This document shows, in pieces, positions 11,746 to 21,419 of a stretch of 64,000 bases of DNA. The position numbers were made by a program, and so were the translations under genes. The DNA comes from Pontederia crassipes. Its lineage: Eukaryota; Streptophyta; Magnoliopsida; Commelinales; Pontederiaceae. Location of the stretch: positions 43,613,654 through 43,677,653 of the forward strand of contig CM060197.1 in NCBI GenBank assembly GCA_030549335.1, given 5' to 3'. Numbering within the stretch: the first letter of the stretch is position 1; each line of letters starts with the position of its first letter. Under the pieces are notes generated by a model. It saw nothing but the letters and a program-made list of their open reading frames with translations, made no database searches and had not been told where the DNA came from.

Positions 11746-12474
11746 TTGTTTTTAAAATTGGATCGGGCAGTTGGTGTGACCGGTTCAATCGCGAATCGAT
11801 CATCAGTACGATCCGGTTTGCAAGTAAAACCCATATTTTTTAAAAAAAAATTGAATTGAACCAGGTTTTCCGGATCCGGTTCAATCCATTTCTTTTCAAA
11901 AACAATAGAGAAGAGGTGAATAAATGGAAAAAAAAAGAAAAGAAGAAAAGTGTATAATAATAGGGAAGGTGGAAAAGGGGAGTAAAATAAGTGATTTAAT
12001 TGTGCAGAATGAATAGAGGTAAATAATAAGGAAAGTTATTCGAATTTGATGACAAAATTTAAATTATTATAAATAATATACATTAAAAATATGAAAATAG
12101 AAAGTTCATAACATAGTAAATTTTATAGGATGAGTTCATACAAGGAATCAAATAATATGAAAAGAAAATTTGAATTTGAAAAATAAAATGAGAGCAAGAT
12201 AATGGTAATGGAAATCTAAAAAGGGAATTATTCATGAAATTAAATAATACTATATACAATTAACTAATTACAACTAATATATATTCTTCAAATGTAAAAA
12301 TAATAATTTATTAGTATTTAATTAATTTAAAATGATGATTATATACTTTTATTTCTTTATTTTTTACCTTTTAAACTTTTATTTATAATATATATATATA
12401 TTTGAAGTAATAATATTATTATTTTAATAAAAAATCGGTTCAATCCGATCGAATCATAATCCATGATGTTTGGA
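11746..12474. mobile_element. Diverged TIR element related to the copy A/B family
   Basis: The left end TTGTTTTTAAAATTGGATCG resembles the ends of the 9909-10670 element and is followed by GACCGGTTCAATC and CCGGATCCGGTTCAATCC. AATCGGTTCAATCCGATCGA near 12430 looks like the opposite subterminal region. The interior is AT-rich. The right boundary is uncertain. Confidence 0.4.
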
Positions 12475-13334
12475 TGAACTAGTCGGAAGTTCTTGACCGA
12501 GTTCCGACATCCAAACATGTCCAATGTTTCTCATGAACAGTCACCTAGGTCTATTCAAACTAATCTAGCATCTAGAACGTTAGTCTGTTAAAACCATTCA
12601 AATGATCCGTTTTTATAATCGGTCTAACGATCGAGCTGACATCGCTATTGAGTGCTCGGATTTAAAATAATATTTATTTATGTTAATTTTAAACATATAT
12701 CACATTTCTTGCTTACACAATAATATACCATATTTTATAATAACAAACTACGATTACTAATAAATTAATGTAAAACTATTATCTATTATATCCTATAAAT
12801 TTAAGCCATCCGAAAATGTCATGATTAGTACATTATTGATATGTTTTTATTTATATAAATGCTATATTAATTTTTTTCAAATCTAACACACTTATTTGTT
12901 TTCATCTCTTTACTTTTTAATTTAGTATATTCTTCTTATTGCTTATCCTCCCTTATTTTCTTTCAATTTATATTTTCATTTTCTTTAGTAGTAGTAGTAG
13001 TAGTAGTAGTATAATTTTTTTATAATTTTTCTTCAATTTTTATATGATAGTCCAATCTACATTCAGAATTCTATTTTATATGATAGTCTTTTATGTATGT
13101 CATCTGAGTATGATGTCCATGTAACTCCATAGAGAATTTTTCAAATTTCCCGATAATTATTTTGCATTGAAGATTATTTGCTCATCCTTGAAACTTATCA
13201 CTAAGCCTGCACTAATGATTTTAGTGAAACGTTTCTCATAAAACTAATTCCATAAACTGACATAATAGCACGTTTTCTAGATTCTATTACAACACAAAAT
13301 AAGCACTCCCGAAAGTAAAAAGAGCTCTCAATCT
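12475..13334. other. AT-rich intergenic DNA with a (TAG)n microsatellite
   Basis: No gene is seen. A (TAG)n run of about 9 units lies at 12986-13012. Confidence 0.5.
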
Positions 13335-14425
13335 TAAATAATTTCATTGAGATTGGATCGGCGTGTCGACCGAGTGGAGGTTCAACCAAAATTTTATATA
13401 ATAATATTATTAATAATAATTTATGAGTAATTTAGTTTATAAATTATTGTAAAAATGATTAAACCAATTAAATAATTATTATTTTTACTGGATGTTAATT
13501 TAAATAGTAGTTTTATCTTTATTATTATTGATATAATAATGTCAATCTAAATTTCACTACACCAAAAAAGCTTTTTAGAAAGCAAACACATTAGTTCCTA
13601 GATCTTCAATTTTAGTCTTTAATATTTTTTGAGATCAAAATATCTTGGTCTCCTATGATCCCTACAAGCTGGTCATTAAAAATTCTTAGTGACAAAAATT
13701 CTTCTATTAGTCTTTAAAAAATAATTTTTTAATGACCACAAATTAAATTTTGATTTCAAATGAATAAGAATTTGAGATCAGTATCGCATTAGTCTCTAAT
13801 ATTTATACTTTTAAGAATCAAATATAATTGGCCTCTAAAAATTGGTCAATAAATTATAATTTTGTTGTAGTGTTTATTACTAACATATTATTACCGGATT
13901 TATTTTCCTTCTATATATAACTCTCTTTTATTTGATTTGAGTAATAATCTATTTCTATTTTAGCAGTTTTCTTTTTATTGTTACTAATGTAATAATCTAA
14001 ATCTAATTTCAATCTAAATTTATTGCTAATATATTATTACCAGATTTTATTCTTTTTCCATGTATAATTCTCTTTATTTTATTTAATTAATAATTTGCCA
14101 CCATTTTGATTCCTTTCCTCCAATCAAGGATTCAAAATCTTTCCTTTCATTTTCTTATTTAAATTTAAATTTTTTTCCTTTTTTGTATCATTTCACGTGG
14201 ATAGCTTTTCAATTTCATTATAAAATCATTTAAATATTCAATTCCCTAATAAATCTTTCCATATATTAACTTTTTTTAAAAATATTTTAAAAACCGGGTT
14301 GAACCCGATTTACCAGTTCAACTTAATTTTTCCGGTTCTTCCCGAATCAATTCGATTTTTTATGAATTGTGACATATTTATGATCGCTTGGTCCGAACTG
14401 ATTTTTAAAATATTGATTATAACAC
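13335..14425. mobile_element. Non-autonomous TIR element, second family, copy B, interrupted
   Basis: The interior (ATATAATAATATTATTAATA, then ATGATTAAACCAATTAAATA, then GGATGTTAATTTAAATAGTA) aligns with copy A at 9909-10670. So does the right end (AACCGGGTTGAACCCGATTT ... CGAACTGATTTTTAAAATAT). A CACTA MITE at 13555-13872 is nested inside and makes this copy longer than copy A. The nesting shows that the CACTA MITE inserted later. Confidence 0.6.
13555..13872. mobile_element. CACTA MITE, copy 1, TTT target duplication
   Basis: It starts CACTACACCAAAAAAGCTTT and ends TTTTGTTGTAGTG, the inverted CACTACAAC-AAAA. CACTA termini and a 3-bp target duplication are diagnostic of the En/Spm superfamily, and TTT flanks both ends (13552-13554 and 13873-13875). 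It is 318 bp, non-coding, and highly similar along its full length to 23912-24228. Confidence 0.92.
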
Positions 14426-15104
14426 AAAATAATCACTGACACTCCCAGAAGCAAAAAGGGCACTGAAACCACAATCTTCCAGTTTCCTGTGGCCAACTAC
14501 TTTCATTTTTGTCTTCGCTCATTGGAGGATATGAAAACAGACAGAATGGTGTAAGGGGCATGAAGAAACTGCCCATGAAAAGAACCAAATTAAAAGAAGT
14601 TGCCTCTTCAATGTCAATATTAAGCATACGTTTTGAAATTGATTGGTCACCATAAAATTTGTTGCCTTTTTCGGCTTAAACAGAGCTAAAAATCCTGTTG
14701 ACAGAGTTCAGTTCATCCCTTTGATATATTTGGATTTACATTTTTTGTTTAATATCACCGATGGTCATATTAACTCATTTATCAGCAAATATACAATATA
14801 AATGACTCTATTACCAAGCCATTCATTCTACTTCAGTTTCGTCATACCATGTTCACATTCTGATAGTGTTTTAGCAAGTTGGGACGTGTTATCGAGTATG
14901 AACACCCACAGAAACTAGATGAAAGATATACGAGATGTATCACCGAAATGTCACCGCTATAGTGAAGGAAAATGTACGTTTAACTTTGTTCTTAAAAGAG
15001 GGAGAAAGAGATCGCACGAACACGGAACAACACGGAGAATAAGCGACGGCTCTTTTTGTTATGAAATAATGATGATTATAAGGATGGATCTCTGTTTGAA
15101 ACCC
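14426..15104. other. Non-coding spacer
   Basis: No gene family is recognised. Small ORFs near 14433 (minus) and 14919 (plus) have no domain signatures or gene context. Confidence 0.4.
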
Positions 15105-15775
15105 TAAACTATGTTTGACGTGCGGAACTTGACCGTTCTGCCAAACACTGCACGTGACGTGCTGCCAAGTTCGCACAAAGCGAGAACTTTTTGTTCTCTA
15201 CCCCAAGAACGTGACTTGTTTTTTTTTGGTTTCTTGTTTTACTCTTTTTAATTCTTTATTATATTTTAATTAGTCAAATTTTATTAATTACTATTTAATA
15301 TTAATATTATTTATTAAATTATTTTTATATTTTCTTAAATAATAATCAATTTTAATATTATCATTCAGCTTATAAAATATTTTTTTAAATTTAATATAAA
15401 TATTTTTCATAAATGATAATATTAATAACATATGAAAATAATAAATTATAATATTATTATTTTTCATAAATTATAATTTTTTAATATTAATTTAATATTA
15501 AAATAAATATGTTTCATAAATAATTATTTTAACTAAATAAATAAATAATATTTTAATTTACTATAATTTTATACTTCATAAAATAATAAATTATATCATT
15601 AGTTATTATTTTTTATCCAAACACCTATTAAAACTTATCTATTAAATCAACTTTCCAAATTCTCATCATTACACTTTTTCATCCAAACACCACATGCAAA
15701 CTTATCTATCAAATCAATTAGTTCTCAGGGATTTACGAGAACTTCAAATCCCCATGCCAAACACAATCCTAGGGA
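15105..15775. mobile_element. GTGTTTGGATG-type MITE, minus-oriented copy
   Basis: The reverse complement runs from GATTGTGTTTGGCATGGGG through GTGTTTGGATGAAAAAGTGT, ATGATGAGAATTTGGAAAG and ATAGATAAGTTTTAATAGG. It matches the plus-oriented copy at 10995-11745. The other end near 15105-15180 has GTTTGACGTGCGGAACTTGA-type sequence. The interior is AT-rich and non-coding. Confidence 0.55.
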
Positions 15776-16721
15776 GTTTATATAGGCACTCCATTTTACA
15801 GAGGATAGGAATTACAAACCGTTGAGACTCTGAATTAATCTCTTAAAATAGGACACCTATCTCGTGATAAGGAAATAAATCAATTCCGAATCACATATAG
15901 AATACCCCTAAAAATTTTCGCTCGGAGGGCTTCGCAGGAGAATTCTGCTGAAGCGCCTGACTATGTAGGAGAACAAAAGGATTATAACTGGGTTCAGATT
16001 CAAGGTATTATCAACAAACTTAAACACTACGAATATTGAATTCTCAACACAAAGATGGAATTCTTTGAAGACATTGGAACCCCCCGAAGTATCAATGAGA
16101 AGCTTTGGCATAAGTGCATCAATTTGGGACTTCTTAGTTAAGCTGTTGAAGTGTATTAGGATTTAGAAACTGAACAAGATACATCAGAAAACAGCTTTTT
16201 TGCCTTACCTAGTTTTTTGAAGGACTTTAGATTAGATGTCAAGGGGCATTTCAATTTGAATTTTTTTCTAAGTATTTAAATTATGTTGGATATAATTTCA
16301 ATTTATTTGTTACTATAAATAGACCATAATTCAGATACGTGAATATAATTTCAGCATTAATTACAGTAGCTGTTGAACTAAATATTTTAAATGTTGGTTC
16401 TTCGTAGGAATTTGCAACATTCCTTCGAGTCCTTGGCTCATATCCGATAGATACAACTTTCTATATGTCTTTGTTCCATCTATATAGAAGCTTTTAAATT
16501 CATGAGAAACTTTTTTTATTTTTCAATATATAGAAGCTCGAGAAGAAAAATCTTACAGAAAGTTAATAGTCCACGAGGGTCGTGAACTCTTATCGGCGGT
16601 CTTTCCTGCAAGGCTCCATGCAAGACAGAAGACAGAAAGTTTTTAAGAAATATAACAAGAAGAGTCCATGCAAGGCAGAACTCATCAGTTTGCGGTGCCT
16701 AGTTTTTTTTTTTTTTTGAAA
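15776..16721. other. Non-coding spacer
   Basis: No gene or clear repeat is recognised. A poly(T) tract at about 16703-16717 immediately precedes the LTR that follows. Confidence 0.4.
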
Positions 16722-18777
16722 TGGTGACCACCCGGATTTTCAGAAAAAAATGAATAAAAGATATTTATTTTTATTTAATAAATATGAAAATCCTAATGTC
16801 AATATTCTGAAATTTTAAATAACTCCGAAATTGATGGAAATTAGGGGATAAGTTGGAAAGATAAGAAGGAATTTGAAAAGAGAGAGAATTTCCATGAAGA
16901 TAAATATTGGATTGTTAAGTAAATTCAGATTTAAATAAATTTGAATAATTAAGAAGCGATTAGTCATTGATGGATGGTCAAAATTGATTTTAAATGAGTC
17001 AAAAGCCTAATAGAATTGATGTCTCAAATATGCACCTATAAATAGGCATTAGAGGGTAGCTGGAAAACCCTTTTCTGCAAAACAGAATCCTGCCCATGAG
17101 CCCTCTTTTCCTCTCATTTGCACACGAACCGAGGCAACTCCAAGAGTTTGAAGTTCCACGTGATGGCTGTGAGTTTCGGAATGAGGACGAAGAGCAATTG
17201 TTGGCCAAAGTTCGGAGTTCGTACAGATTTTTAGAGAAGGGACTCCAGTTGATTTTTCAGCCAACTTTAGTTACTTAGGAGAATCCCTATGTCGTCGGAT
17301 TTTTTGCGATATGGAACCCTATTCTTTTCTCCTTCGTACTGTGAATCCATTGATATATCATATGCATAATTTGGACATCGTAGAGAGTTATGATGGTCGG
17401 AAAGTCACGTCAGAACGCACTTCTCTGTCGACGACAAAACTCGGCCCGGATTTTGTTGAATTCGGACCGAGTCGGATTCGGAACCGGATCGAGTTGTCTA
17501 ACTCGGTCCGTATTCCTATTGGCCTAACCCGAGTTCGACTTCGGCTCGACTCGGAGTCAGCGCGATTATCTTGGAGGTGGACCGGCCAACCCGGCCCAGG
17601 TTCACCATACATCCGGCCCGGGTTTGCCCTGGCTGAGGTGATTTTGATCGTCCAACCATGGCACGGGTTCCATCCGACGCGGGCCGAGTTCTTGGTACAA
17701 AAAATGTAATTTTAGGTCTTCTGTTATGGATAATTGAATAGTTTTTGTGGTTATTTTCTCATAACATCTATGACCATAATTGTTATCAGATTTGACCTCA
17801 TCATGTCCTTCAGATCTGACTTGAGATTATTGATCTTATTGTTTTACTTTATTATGTGATTAACCATAATATTGATCTAGTAGTTTTCTCCTGATTGAGT
17901 CATTGTTTAACCCAAATTGAATTGTTAAAGATAGATCTTTAGGATAAATAAGATAAAAGATGGAAACTGCTAGGTCTCCATATTTTCATATTGTCTCTAA
18001 GCTACCTGGGTCATTATTGTTATCGTATTATATGGGACAGATAGTGTACCTAGAGGTTTGAGACGTCATTCTTTAGAGAAGCTATGACTGTCCTATGATG
18101 ACTATGGTCCCCCGCCATTACGAAACTATTGTTAGCGCTATTATTGGAGGACGGCTTGCCGTGATTTGATCTCCCATTGGCCTACATGAAAGAGATATGG
18201 AGTTTCCCTTAATTGACCGAGCACTCACTATTGAATTGAATAACTCCAAAGATTAAATTGAAATTGAAATTGAAATCGAATAGAATTGAATCGAATTGAA
18301 TTGATTCGTATTTTGGCGTTGATTGGCTTTGTCTCCGCCTATTGAATTGAATAGAAATTGATCTTGGCTGATGACCTCATATATTCATAATAGAAAATTG
18401 TTAAATTGGATAGGTACCATAGTGATCAGGCATAGTTGATATTTTTATACTCATGGGTTTTCCCCTACATCTGGATTCATGCAGATGAGATGATAGAAGA
18501 TGGTGGTGCAAGTGGTCAGGCTCAGTGATAGAGTTGTTGCACATGGTGTAGGATTTAGTCCTATTAGATTATTGGTTTAACTTTTATTTTTCCGCATGTT
18601 TAGCATGATGGAGTCATGGACATTTTCAGCTCCTTGTGATTAGAGATTTTTAGATATTAATATTATTAATTTTGCATTTTATGGTTTATATTTCCGCAAA
18701 ATTATTTCATATAGAATTGTGTAGCGCTTTTGGGACGACTCTGAGCATGTGATAGTAACGTGGGTCTCGGGGCGTTA
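16722..18777 (+). repeat. Gypsy-type LTR, about 2.06 kb
   Basis: It begins TGGTGACCACCCGGATTTTC, close to the TG(T)GACGACCCGG start typical of plant Ty3/Gypsy LTRs. It ends at GGGTCTCGGGGCGTTA, directly before a primer-binding site. A TATA-like CTATAAATAGGC lies near 17035. ORFs inside (for example 17311-17709, in an unusually CCGG/CTCGG-rich patch) have no retroviral domains and are treated as spurious. No second LTR of this element was found, so it is a lone 5' LTR with a stub of internal sequence. Confidence 0.65.
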
Positions 18778-18780
18778 AAA

Positions 18781-18798
18781 AGGTATCAGAGCATAAGG
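18781..18798 (+). other. Primer-binding site of the Gypsy element
   Basis: AGGTATCAGAGCATAAGG directly follows the LTR. It matches the TGGTATCAGAGC core complementary to initiator-Met tRNA used by many plant LTR retrotransposons, with one change at its start. Confidence 0.7.
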
Positions 18799-19470
18799 AG
18801 GGACTCTTCTTAGCTGTCTCTAATAGGTGGAATTGAGTCCATATGCAACTGTCATGAGCAATCACTACAGTCATCAAGTAGGGTCAAGTAAGTATTGTGT
18901 TGTTATATACATTATGGAACTCACACTAATGGAATAATTATTGCTATTTTTATGTTGGAGCAGTTGCTATGGCCTTTTCGGATCATATCCCACGGTCCAC
19001 CGGGAGTGGATCGCAACGGGATCTCCAACCGGCGCAGGGAAAGAGAAAGGGGGTCTCCGCCCCCCACCCCACCCTCTCTTTTTCGACACAGTGAAAGATA
19101 AAAGGGGTCGCGGCCTCCCCCCTCTGCGTCGTCATCGACATCGATGCAGAGGGGGGCGGCGACCCCCCCACCCTCTCTTTCTCAGCGCAGGGAAAGAGAA
19201 AGGGGGGTCGTCGCCCCCCTCTACGTCGTCGTCGACCCCCCCCCCCTCTTTTTCGTGTCACAGGGAAAAAGAAAAGAGGGGGGGGAGCGGCACATAGGAG
19301 AAGAGGTTTCAGGTGATGGCCGTGAGTTTCGGAACGAGGACGGAGAGCAATCGCCGACCAAAGTTCTGCGTTCGTGCAGATTTTCAGAGAAGGGACTTCT
19401 TCTCCTCGTAGGTTATCTATATTTATATCGCTATTTGTTTTATATTTAAACCCTAAACCCACCCTATATA
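18799..19470 (+). mobile_element. Truncated Gypsy internal stub, GC-rich tract and LTR-like segment
   Basis: About 170 bp of non-coding internal sequence follows the primer site. Then comes a tract rich in GGGG and CCCCCC (about 19020-19290) with direct repetition of GGGAAAGAGAAAGGGGG (near 19036 and 19190). At about 19310-19400 the sequence GTGATGGCCGTGAGTTTCGG to GCAGATTTTCAGAGAAGGGA is homologous to 17158-17245 inside the LTR. So a second diverged LTR piece, or a shared LTR module, lies here. No gag or pol domain is seen. Confidence 0.45.
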
Positions 19471-19729
19471 TTATATGTTAATTAATAAATTAATTAAATA
19501 TTATATTAGTATTAATATTATATTAGTATTATCGACATATATATGTATTCATACATGATTACCCATATTATATATATGTATTACATCATTATATATATAT
19601 GTATTTTTACATAATAGGAGTGTTCCTAAATATATAATTTGTTACCTACATTGTTTATGTTATCTATACATACTAAATATATACACTTAATCCCATTTTA
19701 TGTTATCTATACATGAAATTACGGTGGTT
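19471..19729. repeat. AT-rich microsatellite-like DNA
   Basis: TATATATG and ATTAATATTATATTAG-type simple sequence, with no coding signal. Confidence 0.6.
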
Positions 19730-20262
19730 GAATTAAGAGAGTGATTTGCTACAAATTATCCCATTTTAACGTCACGGTGGAGAATCAATAGTGTCACTTT
19801 CGCATCTAACTTGAACCGCAAGTGATGTCGACGCCATGGTGACACTATTGGCATCTCTGTAGCGTCGCCATATTGAGATGCCACAAGGTTTTAGACGCTA
19901 GTTTGGCGCTAAGTGGTCGCTAAAAGTACTTAGCGACTTAATAGCGTCTGTATTGTGCCTCCTTAGCCAACTTTTTATCTCCCTCGCTTAATCGGGTACA
20001 TATAGACATATAAATATGCGTATATATTTATACTTATATATAATAAGTACATATATATATATTATTATCACTTAATCTCACACATATAAACATATACACA
20101 TATATTCACTTCTAATATGTATACATATACACATTATATGACTCGCACATGTATAGACGTATACATACATATATATATTTATAATACATATAGACATACA
20201 TACATGATAGATTTATAATACTTAATCTCCCACACGTAGACATATACATATGGATATATTAT

Positions 20263-20309
<47 letters not shown>

Positions 20310-20665
20310 ATTTTGTTATAGACACATATACATTTAGATTTATAATTTTATATGCATACATGATAGATTGTCGGAAGAAAATAAAACAATTGGAACGAAG
20401 CACAATGCGATGAGACACTATATTGATAAATAAAATTTCTTAATACTAAAAAATTTGAAAAAGACTTTTAATGCACATCTCAATGGCGTCGCATTTTTGG
20501 GATGCTACCTCTACGGAGATGCCCCTACGACGCTATAGTGTCGCTACGTTAGCTTAGCGACACATTAGCTTCTCCATAGCGCCGCACTAGCCGAATTTTG
20601 ATAGTGTCGACGCCTACATGGCATCTACGTAGCGTCGCGTTCTTGGGAGACGCTAAAAAAATTAC
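19730..20665. mobile_element. Possible CACTA-like element with GCGTCGC/TAGCGAC subterminal motifs
   Basis: Two clusters, about 19790-19970 and 20480-20660, are full of AGCGTCGC, TAGCGAC, GATGCC and GACGCTA words in both orientations. They flank about 500 bp of AT microsatellite DNA that includes a (TA)n tract near 20262-20297. Known: plant CACTA elements carry short repeated subterminal motifs, often of a TAGCGACG type, which bind transposase. I did not find paired CACTA termini or a target duplication, so the assignment is tentative. Confidence 0.4.
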
Positions 20666-20739
20666 TTAAATCCCTAACCCCTCTTATTCATTTTCACTTT
20701 AACTATTTTATTCTTCTTCGTCTGACGCCCGACCTCTGA

Positions 20740-21350
20740 TGACCGACCTATGACGCCCGACGCACGACACCCGACCTCCTCCTCCGCCTCTTTCGCCGCC
20801 TCCTCCACCGCGCCGACGTCCGCCTCCGCGGCCCTCTGGCTCCACCGCTGCCTCCTCCTCCACCGCGCCCCTCCGCCGCCCTCCGCCTCCATCGCCTCCA
20901 CCGCCGCCTCCTCCGACGTCCGCCCTCCGCCTCTGCCTCCTCCACGCGCCCCTCCGCCTACTCCACGGCATCCTCCACCGCGCTCATCCGCCGCCTCCAC
21001 CGCGCCCCTCCGCCGCCCTCCACCTCCGCCTCCGCCTCCTCCATGCGCCCCTCCGCCTACTCCATGGCATCCTCCACCGCGCTCATCCGCCACCTCCACC
21101 GCACCCCTCCGCCGCCCTCCACCTCCGCCTCCGCCTCCTCCACTGCCCTCCTTCACCGCGCCGACGTCCGCCTCCGTCTCCACCGCCGCCTCCTCCTCCT
21201 CCTCCCTTCGTGCCGACGTCCGCCTCCGCCGCCTCCTCCACCGTGCCGATGTACGCCTCCGCTGCCCTCCGCCTCCACCGCTGCCTCCGCCTCCACCGCA
21301 CCCCTCCGCCTACTCCACCGCCTCATCCACTGTGCCCGTTGGTAGTGAAA
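20740..21350. repeat. GC-rich CCTCCGCC low-complexity island, 99-bp period
   Basis: About 600 bp of CCTCC/GCCTCC-type sequence stands in otherwise AT-rich DNA. A 99-bp unit starting at 20941 is repeated at 21040 with few differences. Shorter CGCCTCC units fill the rest. Because 99 is a multiple of three, a 220-codon proline/alanine/serine-rich plus-strand frame and glycine/arginine-rich minus-strand frames stay open. None shows a domain, start context or intron structure, so I treat them as by-products. Confidence 0.75.
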
Positions 21351-21419
21351 TTGAGGAGTGTAGTGATAACTTGCTGATTTTTGGGTCAAAAGTGAGATTT
21401 TTCAATTTTTGATTTAACT

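Noticed and set aside
17311..17709. 132-codon plus-strand ORF
   Set aside because: It sits inside a Gypsy LTR in a CTCGG/CCGG-rich patch, with no retroviral or host domain.
19446..19466. Telomere-like CCCTAAACCC
   Set aside because: Only about two imperfect units, with no array.
20750..21412. 220-codon proline/alanine/serine-rich plus-strand ORF
   Set aside because: It is a by-product of the GC-rich 99-bp repeat. Other frames on both strands are equally open, with no domain or gene structure.
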